Below, in pieces: positions 27,406 to 38,762 of a stretch of 64,000 nucleotides of DNA. The stretch lies in NCBI GenBank assembly GCA_051294375.1, contig CM119266.1:15147873-15211872 (forward strand), read 5' to 3'. The position numbers were made by a program, and so were the translations under genes. Each line of letters begins with the position of its first letter. Position 1 is the first letter of the stretch. The stretch is from Paraspadella gotoi. Lineage: Eukaryota > Chaetognatha. Under the pieces are notes generated by a model. That model saw only the letters and a list, made by a program, of their open reading frames with translations. It was not told the DNA's origin and ran no database searches.

Positions 27406-28421
27406 GATCATTCATCCCCGTTTATGCGATTCATACGCCGGACGATCTTTAGAGGGCGCGCCGGGCCGGCCAGCTTTGCCCTCCGGTGAAAGATCGTTTT
27501 GAAACAAAGTTAAACAGTTATTCCGGGGATGAATTACTAGTTTTTAAATGAATGTGTTATTTTGTGTATTCGATATTGTCATTTTTTTATTTTACCTTTT
27601 CTTTCTAAAGTAAAACGAGAGAAAATGAGAAAGAAATGATAAAAAAGAAAGAAGAATAAAAATCCGCTGAAACAAAGTGGTTTCGACGTGATTTTCAGGT
27701 GCAACTACCCGCCTTCCACAGCCGCTCCTGAATCCCCCACCCTCCAACCTTTCCACACCTAACGCTAAACACACTACCCACCACCAACCCCGCCCCCTCC
27801 CTCGGAAAAAAAAAAACCACCGCCGTGGTTCCATTAACGACCGGACGCCAAATTTGATAAGACGACACGACGACGCCGCCCGGCGCGCTGGCTGAAAGAT
27901 TGTAACGAATATTCATAAACGTTTCCTTGGCAACGGTATCGTTCGTCTTCGCCAAATTGGCCTTTTCGTTGTTTTGTTTGTTTGTTTGTTTTCGCCTCTC
28001 GCGTTGACAGCGGTTCGTTCCTCGTTGTTATTTTATGACCGACGTCGGTGGGAGAGAGAAGTAATTTGCTATTTTCGGTCTCGTCTGTCGTAGGCGTAGT
28101 GCGTGTACGTCTACGATGCGCTCAAGTTTTTTTTTTTTCTCCCCTCCCCTTTAGTTTTTTTTCGTCGTCGTCCGTTTCGTCGTCGGTCGTCTTGTCGACG
28201 CCAAATATGGACGCGAAGAAAAAAAAAAAAAAAAAAGAGAAAAAAAAATTGCGGCTTCCGTCGCCATCAGGAACTTCGTCGTCATCGTCGTCGTCTTCGT
28301 CGTTCTCTTTGTCATCGTCATCGTCGTCTTCTTCATCGTCGTCGTCGTTACGGGCCAGGGGCTAATGCGCCCGTGTACGAGACTCGCGAAAATGGCCCGG
28401 AGTAGTGAAAAAGGGGGGGGG

Positions 28422-28677
28422 GCGTTAAGAGGAGGGCGCGGAGGGGAAGGGTGGGAATATATAGGGGGAAGAGGAGGAAAGAAATAAGGGGAAGGAGGAA
28501 AAAAGGAAAGCATAAATAAAAAAAAAGGAGGTAGAGGAAGGAAATGTTCCAAATAATCGACGAAGTGAGAAATTGAATCTTTTTTTTTTCTCTACGCTCT
28601 CGCTCTCTCTCTCTCTCCAGATCCTGTGCAGAGACCGGAGAGAAAAAAAAAAAATCGGAAATGAAGGAAAGACGACG
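28422..28677. repeat. Loop of palindrome B
   Basis: About 250 bp of purine-rich sequence, poly-T and CT repeat not shared by the two arms. Its right part (28520-28677) is also present in direct orientation at 12550-12722. Confidence 0.8.
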
Positions 28678-29272
28678 AACGCCCCCTCCCCCTTTTTCAC
28701 TACTCCGGGCCATTTTCGCGAGTCTCGTACACGGGGCGCCATTAGCCCCTGGCCCCGTAACGACGACGACGATGAAGAAGACGACGATGACGATGACAAA
28801 GAGAACGACGAAGACGACGACGATGACGACGAAGTTCCTTGATGGCGACGGAAGCCGCAATTTTTTTTTCTCTTTTTTTTTTTTTTTTTTCTTCGCGTCC
28901 ATATTTGGCGTCACAAGACGACCGACGACGAAACGGACGACGACGAAAAAAAACTAAAGGGGAGGGGGAAAAAAAAAAAACTTGGCGCACTACGACGACT
29001 ACGCCTACGACAACGAGGACCGAAAATAGCAAATTACTTCTCTCTCCCACCGACGTCGGTCATAAAAATAACAACGAGGAACGAAACCGCTGTCAACGCT
29101 GAGAGGCGAAAACAAACAAACAAACAAAACAACGAAAAGGCCAATTTGGCGAAGACGAACGATACCGTTGCCAAGGAAACGTTTATGAATATTCGTTACA
29201 ATCTTTCAGCCAGCGCGCCGGGCGGCGTCGTCGTCGTCGTCTTATCAAATTTGGCGTCCGGTCGTTAATGGA

Positions 29273-29282
29273 NNNNNNNNNN
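29273..29282. other. Assembly gap, 10 N
   Basis: The opposite arm shows about 105 bp of G/C-rich and homopolymer sequence here (about 27718-27825), so the N count does not reflect the missing length. Confidence 0.97.
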
Positions 29283-29593
29283 AGGCGGGTAGTTGCACCT
29301 GAAAATCACGTCGAAACCACTTTGTTTCAGCGGATTTTTATTCTTCTTTCTTTTTTATCTTTTCTTTCTCATTTTCTCATCGTTTACTTTAGAAAGAAAA
29401 GGTTAAAATAAAAAAAATGACAATATCGAATACACAAAATAACACATTCATTTAAAAACTAGTAATTCATCCCCGAATAACTGTTTAACTTTGTTTCAAA
29501 ACGATCTTTCACCGGAGGCAAAGCTGGCCGGCCCGGGCGCGCCCTCTAAAGATCGTCCGGCGTATGAATCGCATAAACGGGGATGAATGATCG

Positions 29594-29633
29594 GGCGGCG
29601 TCGGCGGCGTCGGCGGCGTCGGCGGCGTCGGCG
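29594..29633. repeat. 9-bp minisatellite GCGGCGTCG
   Basis: Four tandem units plus a partial; inverted partner of 27369-27405. Confidence 0.9.
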
Positions 29634-29734
29634 CGAAAAACCATCAGCGGGTTCGACGTTTATGTTCTTTTACGCGAGAGAAATGTGAATTCCGACGCCA
29701 ACGTCGGATCTCGTTGGTGACACGCAGTTTTCAC

Positions 29735-29838
<104 letters not shown>

Positions 29839-31121
29839 GTCGATTCTCATGCACCTTCAGTCATCATCCAACCTCAGAGAACCTAACTGCCAAAAGCATT
29901 TCCCCGGTAATCATGACTAAAGTACATGTGACACTCCCATTCTGCCGTTTCCCCCATAAATTAAGAGGAAAACTGCCCCAGGGGCGACAGTTAGGACTGT
30001 TTCCGCCGCGAGCCCCGCCGTCTCTCCCCCCTCGGCGCCCGAAGGAACCGTTTTTCGCCAGCGTTTTCGCCGCCGACTCGCGCCAGACGCTCTTTTCGCT
30101 TTCGGTCGACGCACTTTTCGTTTTTGCTAGACGGACATTTCGCTCCCGCCTGGCGGAATTCATCGCGTTTACCGTCTAATTCCAAATATTTATTCTATTC
30201 GCTACTCATTCAATCACAGCATCTACACGTTTCATTCATCCTGTTTATGCACGAACTTCACTCCAGATGCGTGAGTGTGTCATTCCCCGCGCTACTTACT
30301 CAATAGTGCCAACCGCAACTTCCGCTTTCACCAAACACCCCTTCCGCTTCAACTCGCCACCCCAACCGTTCCTTCAACTCCAACCGTCTTTTCGCTTATC
30401 CTCGATTAAGAAAAAGAGAATTGATGACGGGGAGAGAGAGAGTAGCCGAAAGGAGGAAAGGAAGGAAAGGATGGAAAGGAGGAAAACGTGGAGGAAAAGA
30501 AGAGAGAAAACGATTTTCTTTTCTTTCTTTCTTTTCTTCTCGGAACTGACCTCAAAAATTGAGCGGCGAATTTCGAACGAAAAAAAAAAGAAAAAACTTC
30601 TTTTCGGTCTTGGCTTCATTTCTTGTCTCTTTGTCCGGACAAACAATAGATCGTGTCCGTGCGCTTTCTTTCTCTCTTTTCCGCCCATCTTTTCCTCTTC
30701 CTGCATATCCTCTCTCTCCCTCACCCCTTCTCTCATTCAATCTTCCCTCAGTCGGTGTTTTGTCTTTTTTTTCGTGTGTTCTTTTGTTTCACTGGTTTTG
30801 TTCGCCTTTTTTTTTGTGCCGAGGTTTACGAGGGCTTAATTTTTGCCTCAAACGACGATAATTGAATTGAGTTCCTTTTTTTTTCCTGTTGTGTTTTCGT
30901 TGTCGTTTTGTCTTTTCTTTGTTGTCTTTTTATTGAATCGATTGTTCTTTTTTTAATTTTCCTCTCAAAAGGACTTTTTAATCGAAGACAGTCGCTGAAA
31001 TCTCGTCCAGCGATTGTAAATCAGAAGTACTACAAAAAAGATCTCATCCGACTAAAAATATCGCGCGGGAAAAAAAGAGGGGGGTGGGAAAATAAGCGAA
31101 GACGAAAGAAAAGGGGGGAAA

Positions 31122-31152
<31 letters not shown>

Positions 31153-31765
31153 GGAATCAACCGAAATTAGAAACACGAAATGACAGAAGAATATTACAAG
31201 TGGGAAAGAGATGAGGAAAAAAGACGGAATCCCCATCAGGGAGCCTCTTTGCTCTTTTTTTCTTTCTTATTTCCCCTTCCTCATCTTTCCGCGCTCTCCC
31301 GCTCCCTAACTCTCTACCTCGCTTTTCCTTCCAATCTAGCTCTCTCTCTCTCTCTCTCTCTTCTCTTCTTTTTTTTTTTTTTTCTCTCTCTATTGTCCTA
31401 TCCGGCAATTTTGGCATCGAAACGAAGGAAGTTAAAGAAGCTAAAGAAAGAAGCTAATGACCCTCTTCCCGTCTTATCTGCTTTCTTTTTTATCTTCCCA
31501 ATACTTTTTTTTTTGTTCACGCCGGCGCTAAACGACCAAAATGTGGTTTGTTTAGATTTAAACGAACAAAAAGCTTGATTGGCTCAATTGTCAAAGGACT
31601 TTTTTTTCTTTAATTTTGTTGCTCGGCTCGAAGATGGCGGTGCGCAATAGATTTAGCTCCAAAATCATTTACGTATTAAAGTAATAAAAACGAAAAGATT
31701 AACCGTGCGATGTTCTTTTGGTTAATTTTTTTTCTATTCTACCTTTACCCCAAAAATCCCAACAG

Positions 31766-31849
31766 ACGTCGCTCGAAGATCATTTGGTCGACACTCACCA
31801 CGTGAAGAAAGAGGGCGTTCAACGGCTCCTGCTTCTCGTCGAGGAACAG
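31766..31849 (+). CDS. zfh2: zfh2 exon 3: His half of a split C2H2 finger
   Basis: The acceptor is cccaacag and the donor gtgaat; 84 bp, phase 0 on both sides. It encodes TSLEDHLVDTHHVKKEGVQR then LLLLVEEQ. The first residues supply the histidines of the finger begun by CPLCQEKFGSR at 1755. The exon is small and would be missed without the family pattern. A degraded antisense copy lies at 25144-25225. Confidence 0.92.
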
Positions 31850-32003
31850 GTGAATGACATTGATAAATTTAAACTGATGAATGTTTTTGATTAATAAGAA
31901 ATCTTGTCAGTAAAATCATTGATTAACTCATAAACTACTCGTTTTTATTGCAATTTATTCCTCAACTCGCTTTCGCTTTCCCGCTGCTCTGCCCTCCCTG
32001 CAG

Positions 32004-32118
32004 GCAAACACCCTGGCGCTGCTCTGCCCCGGCGGCGACGAGGAAAGTTCCACGGGATCAACGTCGGAACCGCAGCCTTCACTTTCACCCGACAAAGACA
32101 ACGGAAAGGACGATGACG
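32004..32118 (+). CDS. zfh2: zfh2 exon 4: acidic linker
   Basis: The acceptor is ccctgcag and the donor gtgaat; 115 bp, phase 0 in, phase 1 out. It encodes ANTLALLCPGGDEESSTGST... ending DKDNGKDDD. The chosen donor restores the frame with exon 5. Just beyond it a (GAC/GAT)n tract stays open as poly-Asp until a TGA near 32212, so retention of this intron would truncate the protein. Confidence 0.85.
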
Positions 32119-32140
32119 GTGAATGTGATAGCGAGGACGA

Positions 32141-32201
32141 TGACGAGAACGACGACGACGACGATGATGATGATAATGATGATGATGATGAAGATGATGA
32201 T
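32141..32201. repeat. (GAC/GAT)n tract in the short intron 4
   Basis: Nearly uninterrupted GAC and GAT triplets fill most of a 114 bp intron between 32119 and 32232. They continue the acidic reading of exon 4, so the array may once have been coding. Confidence 0.8.
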
Positions 32202-32232
32202 TTTAATTATTGAACTCCCTCTCTTCCTCCAG

Positions 32233-32388
32233 GCCTGAACGATGACAAGTGTTCCGAGTCTCAGCCACTGGCGTCGGAGGAACTGCACTGTCCGGTCTGC
32301 AGTCGTCAGTTCAACAACTTGGACGACCTTTACCAGCACCAGAACGATCTGGGTCACTTGGAACTCAAGGATACGCCCAGGGGGCCGG
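32233..32388 (+). CDS. zfh2: zfh2 exon 5: one C2H2 finger
   Basis: The acceptor is ttcctccag and the donor gtgagt; 156 bp, phase 1 on both sides. It encodes LNDDKCSESQPLASEELHCP onward, with a finger CPVCSRQFNNLDDLYQHQND followed by LGH (C-x2-C, H-x5-H). The wide His spacing is the matrin/U1-type spacing usual for ZFHX proteins. Confidence 0.93.
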
Positions 32389-32508
32389 GTGAGTTTCTGA
32401 AGTATCTTTCCTTTCACCGATGACGATTTTTTCGAAAATGAAATTTAACCAAATTAATTGAATTAAATCTTTAAATTTTATGCCTTTTATTTATTGATGA
32501 ATTTTTAG

Positions 32509-32696
32509 GATATCTCTGCTGGAAGAAGGGTTGCAATCAGTACTTCAAATCCGCGCAAAGTCTGCAGATTCACTTTCGCGAGATTCACACCAAGAGACAG
32601 CAGGTCTCTGTCTCGGAGCGACATGTCTATAAGTACCGATGCAACCAGTGCAGCCTGGCCTTCAAGACGCTGGGGAAGCTTCAGCTTCATTCGCAG
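32509..32696 (+). CDS. zfh2: zfh2 exon 6: one C2H2 finger and most of a second
   Basis: The acceptor is tttttag and the donor gtctgt; 188 bp, phase 1 in, phase 0 out. It begins [20 protein letters not shown] and runs on to [20 protein letters not shown] then HSQ. The first finger has the unusual C-x4-C of the family (CWKKGC). The second finger is completed by the first two codons (Tyr-His) of exon 7. This block is among the most conserved parts of ZFHX proteins. Confidence 0.95.
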
Positions 32697-32911
32697 GTCT
32701 GTCCTCAGAATGATTTTAAAGTTTTATCTCGTGAATTGAAACGTTTATTTATTACAACTGATATAATTAACCAAAATACTGTTTTTTTATTTAAAAAACA
32801 ATATTTAGATCAAGTATTTATTTATACTTAAAAATACAGAAAAACCATAATTTTTTTTTCGTTTTAAATACGTATAATTTTAAAGTAAAACTACGTTTTT
32901 TCGATCGACAG

Positions 32912-35900
32912 TATCACATGATCCGCGCCGCCACCAAATGCACGGTCTGCGGTCGATCCTTCCGTTCCGTCGATGCCCTGAAGAAGCACCTGCTCACCGG
33001 CCATCCGGAACTTTCTTCCGAGGAGTTGGAAAGGCTTCAGGCGAGCCTCCCTTCCCAACTCCTCGTCGGAGCCGGACTGATGCAAGAGTACTCTCCCGAT
33101 TTAACGCCGAGATATCCAGGCGGCGTCGGCAGCGGCGTTGGCGGCGGCGTCGTCGACGACGGCGCCGTTGGCGAGGACGATCTCTCCGTCGACTTGTCGA
33201 GTCAAAGCGAAGACGAAGGCAGAGACCCTGCCGCCGGCGAAACTGATGAAGATGAGAAAGGTGAACCTCTGACAAAAGAGCAGCGGGCCTTTGAGGACTA
33301 CATCAACAGCCAATCGGTGGCCGAGGACGGCTACAACGATCCCGGCCGGCGTTTCAAGTGCCACCGATGCAAAGTGGCCTACACCAAGCAGACCTATCTG
33401 TCGGCCCACAACAAGACTCTGCTGCACCGAAAGGGCGACAAGATGAGTTACCCAATGGAGAAATACTTGGATCCCAACCGGCCCTTCAAGTGCGAAGTCT
33501 GCAAGGAGAGTTTCACCCAGAAGAACATTCTCCTGGTGCACTACAATTCCGTTTCACATCTTCATAAGTTGAAACGCAGTGCTGAGCAGGGGATGAATGT
33601 GAGTCCCGCGAACGCCTCGAGCCATGTCTCGAGCTATTCGGCAACGTCGCCCGGATCTGCCTATCATGGAAATTCGGGTCACAACGGCATGGAACCCGAT
33701 AAAAAGCCCTACAAGTGCAACATCTGCAAGGTCGCTTATTCACAAGGATCCACCCTTGACATTCACATGCGGTCGGTCTTGCATCAAACACGTGCCTCTA
33801 AGCTGCAAGAATTGGCATTGAACGGACAGGTCGATCTTAATCAGCCTTTGATCGAACAGCCTGACAAAGTGATGCAGCACAAAAAGATTTTAAACGAGAT
33901 GCTGCATCAAAAGCAGGCAGCAGGATCCAGTTCCCACGCAGCTCTTTCGTCGGCCAGTTCAATTTCTGGCGGTCCTAAATCCCCAATTAATTCAGCAGCG
34001 GGTGGTCAGCCTAATACAGGTTATCTTGGAGCCCCTACATCATCCACTGCTTCTAACCCAGGATCTGTTTTCTCTTGTCAACAGTGTGGAGGAATTTTTT
34101 CTAATCAGGAGATTCTGATCCAACATCAACAATCATGCTTGTTTGTCGGAATGAGCCAGAGCAACTCTGGTCTCTCCTCCGTCACATCTCTGTCCCACCC
34201 CAATATTCTTGCTCCCCATCCTACAGTAAGCTTGGCATCTTCTTTACAAACCTCTACTTCTGTCGCTTCTGCTGTAGCTGTAGCTTCTTCTGCTTCCACT
34301 GTACCTTCTGAAGACGCATTACTTCTCCAGCAGCAGTCACAGTCCAGAACTTCAACAACGGGTCAAATTTCAACTACTTCTACTACTACACTTGTTTCTG
34401 CTACCTCTAATCTCTCAATCACCAGCACGCCGACTGCCTCCAACCCCAACACACCGCCCCCACATCCGTTTCTCTTTTCTTCAAAATATCTACCTCGACA
34501 AGTCTCTCCGATGCACCGACACATTTTGGAGAACTTAGGATTTGAACTGGTCATGCAGTACAACGAATACAACCAAAAGAAACGAAGTGATCAAAAGATC
34601 GATGGAGACATGGACAACAGATCGATCGATGACGACAAATTCGAAGATGATATGAAAGATGAATACGATTTTAGCGACAACGACCTTGGTGAAAAACCAA
34701 GTTTTGGCGCTGATGGAAACATTGATGGCGAAAACAAAGAGAATGAAGACAAGAAAATGAATATTCCAGAGTTCAATTGTAAAACGTCCTGCGATACATG
34801 TAAGAAATCCTTTTCTAGTATCTGGATCCTCAAGGCCCACCAAGAGGAGATCCACAAAGAAAGGATTCCACATGAAATTGTAGAGATTGTATCAAATGAA
34901 TACAGAGAATCTTTAGAAGATAAGTTAAATCCGAAACCTACCAAAAATACCAATCCAAATCCTATGACTAACCCAATTGAAGAAACCAAAGAAGAAATCT
35001 CTGAAAATAATACCGACGACAATCTAAGAGTCACCAACAACGCCTCAACATCTCCGATTCAAGATGCATCCGATTCAATCAAATCCTGCAACCGTTTGAC
35101 GACAGATGGAAACGCTCCAGCCTTGTCCAATCCCCAACGTCCGACTTCGCCCCCGGATAATCCCGGTCCCAACAGTCAACAGCCCACATTCCCCAACTTT
35201 TCCGCCTCCAACAACAACCCTGGACAGATTCCTCCTGGTTTTCAATTTCCTCCCGGAATGCAGATCCCTCCCGAAGTCTTGGCGGCGACCATCCCACCCG
35301 CTGCGTTAATTAACATGATGAGCATGGGCATGATACCACCATTCGGGCCCATTCAACCACACATGTTGCCCTTCATGATGATGCCAAACATAGAAGGCTC
35401 GAACAACGTTAATCCCGCTCCTGGTCCCGTCCCTCTCTTGGACCCAAGTTTTATCAAACAGCAAGCTGCGCTGCAACAGCAACAGGCGGCGGCCGCGGCA
35501 GCTGCCGCAAATCAGAAGCGAGCGAGGACGAGAATCAGCGACGATCAGCTTAAGATTCTGAGAGCGCACTTCGACATAAACAACTCACCCAGCGAAGAGC
35601 AGATCAAAATCATGTCCGAAAAGTCCGGCCTGCCCGAGAAAGTGATCAAACACTGGTTCCGCAACACGCTCTTCAAAGAGCGACAGAGAAACAAGGATTC
35701 GCCGTACAACTTCAACAATCCTCCGTCGACGATCCTCAACCTGGAAGAGTACGAGCGCACTGGGAAGATTGAGACAGCTGTTGTGAAGTTGGAGGAGTCA
35801 GAAAAGAACGCCGCTGTTGGCGACTCTCAAGTCGTCCGGAGCCTCCAGGATAGTGTCTCAACCGCCCAGCCAATCGCGCCGCCAAAGCCCGACAATGATG

Positions 35901-36601
35901 ACATCCCGCTGCACCTTTCGTCGTCGATGTCGTCATCCAACTCCGCCTCCGCATCCGTCATTCATGAAGCATCCTCCGTTTCCAGTCACAACTCATCCGC
36001 TTCCTCCGTTCCTTCCGCAATCAATTCCAAAAACAACTTCCACAGCATTCACGCGCAACAGCAGCAACAGCAATCGCAACATCAGCAACAACAACAGTCA
36101 CTACAAAGAGAGCTCCAGCCTCACCTTGAGTCGAACCCCAGCAGCACCGCCGGCTCGCCGCCGCTCCCCCTCCCGCCGAATCTCGATGGACTCAAATCCC
36201 TCAACAACTCTGTTCTGGCGTCGCGCGACCGCGGTGGCCTGCTGCACCACCAAGTTTCTCTGCAGCAGAGCCTGTTGGAGAGTCAATTCCCGACAAACCT
36301 GTCCACCTCGCGACCGGAAACGCCCCCGGGCCTCTTCGTCAGCGCGGTGCCCCCCTCGGCGTCGAGCAACTTGCCTCTGCCGCATCCTCAGTCCGTGGCG
36401 GGACCCTTCGCCTCCAACGCCGTCATCAGCTCTATGATGTCCGGCGGCGGCGGCGCCGGCTCCTCCCCCGCCAATGCGCTCGTCCCGTACAACCCCAATG
36501 AAAGCCCAGTCACCTCGTCTAGCGGCACGTCCCCGGGCGGCCTGACCGGAAAACGGGCCAACAGGACGAGGTTCACAGACTACCAAATCAAAGTGTTACA
36601 G
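32912..36601 (+). CDS. zfh2: zfh2 exon 7: six C2H2 fingers, HD1 and the start of HD2
   Basis: A 3,690 bp exon (1,230 codons, phase 0 on both sides) between acceptor tcgacag and donor gtttgt. Residues 1-2 finish the finger from exon 6. Fingers start at about residue 10 (CTVCGRSF), 150 (CHRCKVAY), 194 (CEVCKESF), 269 (CNICKVAY), 389 (CQQCGGIF) and 627 (CDTCKKSF). A Ser/Thr-rich stretch lies at 430-530 and a Pro/Met-rich stretch at 730-840. Gln/Ala tracts precede HD1 (869-928; [31 protein letters not shown]). After HD1 come the conserved [14 protein letters not shown], Ser-rich and Gln-rich tracts, and the first 17 residues of HD2 ([13 protein letters not shown]). HD1 has no intron. The 5' two thirds also exist as a broken antisense copy at 21467-24084; this copy is fully open. 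Confidence 0.97.
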
Positions 36602-36936
36602 GTTTGTCTGAAGGAAATGATTTCTTGAATTTCTCCTTTTTTATTATTGTGTTTACTCATTTTCTTTTCTTTTGATTTTTAAATTTAAATTTAAAAGACT
36701 GATTTAGTGAATGTTTGTATGATTGGTTAATTAAATAGATTGATTGGTTGAATAAATAAATATAAGTTTTATTGATTGACTAATTAGTGAATAAATATAA
36801 TATTGACCAGTTGAAAAAAATCAAATGTTGATTGATTGCTGGATTAAAGATTAATTAATCAATTGATTTCTTTTCTAATTGATTTTTTGTTTAATTGATA
36901 TGTTATTCCGTCCACCCCTTTCTCAAACCCTTAAAG
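36602..36936. other. Intron 7, AT-rich with TTGATTGA-like repeats
   Basis: 335 bp of very AT-rich sequence in which GATTGATTG and AATAAATA motifs recur. It interrupts HD2 between canonical residues 17 and 18. Confidence 0.85.
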
Positions 36937-37300
36937 GAATTCTTCGACCAAAACGCCTACCCTAAGGACGACGATCTGGAGCATCTCTCCCGACTGCTGA
37001 ACCTGTCGCCCCGCGTCATCGTCGTCTGGTTCCAGAACGCGAGGCAGAAGGCGCGCAAGGTCTACGAGAACCAGCCGCCGGCCGACGCCGACGAGAACAG
37101 CCGTTTTCAGCGGACGCCCGGCCTCAACTACCAGTGCAAAAAGTGCTTGACCGTGTTCCAACGTTACTACGAGCTCATCAAGCACCAGCGCAAGCACTGC
37201 TACAAGGACGAGGAGGGCAGCAAAGCGACGCCCATGCCGACGCCCGTCACCAACCCGGTCACCATCCCGTCGCAGAGCCCGGCGCCCTCGGCCGTCATGG
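36937..37300 (+). CDS. zfh2: zfh2 exon 8: rest of HD2 and one C2H2 finger
   Basis: The acceptor is cttaaag and the donor gtgagg; 364 bp, phase 0 in, phase 1 out. It begins [20 protein letters not shown] and includes the recognition helix [16 protein letters not shown] of HD2. A finger follows at residue 67 ([20 protein letters not shown] then HC). The Gln at position 50 of HD2 (WFQN) is the common TAAT-type recognition residue. The tail is Pro/Thr-rich. Confidence 0.95.
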
Positions 37301-37630
37301 GTGAGGAATTTTGGGGTGAGGACAATGGGCGATGCGTAGTTTTTTTTTAAAGCGTGTTGTTTCCAAAGGGAAATTATCTTTTTAAAGAATAAATTATTTC
37401 TTATTTTTTAATAAATGAATTTAAAATAATCTTTATTGTTTTAAGTTTTTTATATAAAATTTGAAATTTTCGAATTTTAATTTTCTTTATAGCTTTAATT
37501 TTTTTATAGCTTTATGATTATATATAGTTAATAAAAATGTTAACGAAATTTTAAATATATGAATTTTACCTAATTTTGTGAAACTATTTCTACTTCAATT
37601 CTTCCCCCCCCCCCAATTTATTCACTTCAG

Positions 37631-38349
37631 CTTCCTCGACTCCTTCTCGTCCCATCGAGTCCTCCTCCTCACCAAAGATGGCGTTCAAGGCGGACCTCTC
37701 TCCGGTGCCAGCGACTCCTCCGGCGCCGCTCGCCATCATGCCCACGCCGCCGATCTCTCTCCCCGCGGCGCCCTTGACGCCGAACGGACCCCCGGGCGGC
37801 GTCGTCAATTCGACGGTGCCCCCGCCTCCCTCGCCGCTCCACCAACACCACCTCCACCACAATCCCCATTCGCCGCTGGCTCCGCCATCCTCAGCGGCGG
37901 CGGCGTCTGCGGTCGTCGCGGCAGCAGCGCAGCAGCAGCCTCCGTCGCTCAAGTGCGACCAGTGCAATCTGGCCTTTTCCCGATTTGAACTGTGGCGCGA
38001 GCATCAGAACGTCCACGCCATGAACCCCAACTTGTTCCCCACCTACCCGCCCAACACCCCGTTCGGGGTGCTGCAGCACGAGGGGGAGCGACGTGAGGCT
38101 CCGGCGTCGCCGACGGGATCGTCGACGGCGTCAGCTTCAAACAAGAGGAAGATCGACGATCTCGACGACTCCAACTCCAACGGGAGTCGACAGGACTCGG
38201 AGCACGAGAGGAACAAGAGGCTGAGGACAACCATCCTCCCGGAACAGCTCGACTATCTCTACCAAAAGTACCAGGTCGAGTGCAACCCCAGTAGGAAGAT
38301 GCTGGAGAGCATCGCGAGGGACGTCGGCCTCAAAAAGCGGGTCGTGCAG
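37631..38349 (+). CDS. zfh2: zfh2 exon 9: Pro/Ala-rich region, C2H2 finger, first part of HD3
   Basis: The acceptor is cacttcag and the donor gtgaga; 719 bp, phase 1 in, phase 0 out. Residues 15-105 are Pro, Ala and His rich. A finger at residue 108 reads [20 protein letters not shown] then H. After an acidic/basic stretch ([11 protein letters not shown]) comes HD3 from [20 protein letters not shown] to KKRVVQ. The exon stops exactly before the VWFQN of helix 3. Confidence 0.96.
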
Positions 38350-38762
38350 GTGAGACTTTAAATATTTAATATTTTTAGTTTTATAAAATTTTATAGTGAT
38401 ATTATAATTGAGAGAGAAAGCAAAGTTTATCTTTGTTTGTAACAAACAACGAGTTTTATTTTTGCGCTGAAGAAGACTCGGAAAAAAGTGTAGAAACATA
38501 AAACTCTTTGTTTGTAAACAAAAATAAACTTTGTTTTCTCTCTCAACTTCAAAACGCAACAAAACGAAAGTCTTTCACTATAATATTATAATTTTATATT
38601 AATAATTAATAATTTTAATAATAATTTTAAATAATTTAGTTCTTGATTTGGTCTAATTTTAAAAAAAATAATTTGAAATCCGTAAATCTAGTAGAAAAAT
38701 TCATTCAATTAATTAAAAAAAAGAAATTTTTCATTATAAATATGTCAATCCGCCTTCCCAAG
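38350..38762. other. Intron 9, inside HD3
   Basis: 413 bp, AT-rich. It holds the inverted repeat listed separately at 38382-38605. Confidence 0.9.
38382..38605. mobile_element. Foldback (MITE-like) inverted repeat in the HD3 intron
   Basis: The left arm around 38410-38459 (from GAGAGAAAGCAAAGTTTAT to ACGAGTTTTAT) is nearly complementary to the right arm at 38498-38544 (from ATAAAACTCTTTG to AAACTTTG then TTTTCTCTCTC). Weaker complementarity continues outward (TATAGTGATATTATAATT against its inverse near 38575-38600). There is no coding capacity and no second copy in the window. A non-autonomous foldback element or a stable intronic hairpin are both possible. Confidence 0.5.

Larger units (their letters stand above)
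21467..28421. repeat. Palindrome B, left arm
   Basis: About 7 kb that is the inverted, indel-rich copy of 28678-35480. It contains degraded antisense copies of five zfh2 exons (21467-25225) and of the intron sequence to their left. The axis of symmetry is near 28550. Confidence 0.93.

Noticed and set aside
28048-28957. Poly-Ser, poly-Asp or poly-Thr frames around the palindrome B axis
   Set aside because: Products of (GTC)n/(GAC)n arrays; no splice or domain evidence.
27369-29633. 9-bp minisatellite pair as a CRISPR-like array
   Set aside because: Units are contiguous with no spacers, and the host is eukaryotic.
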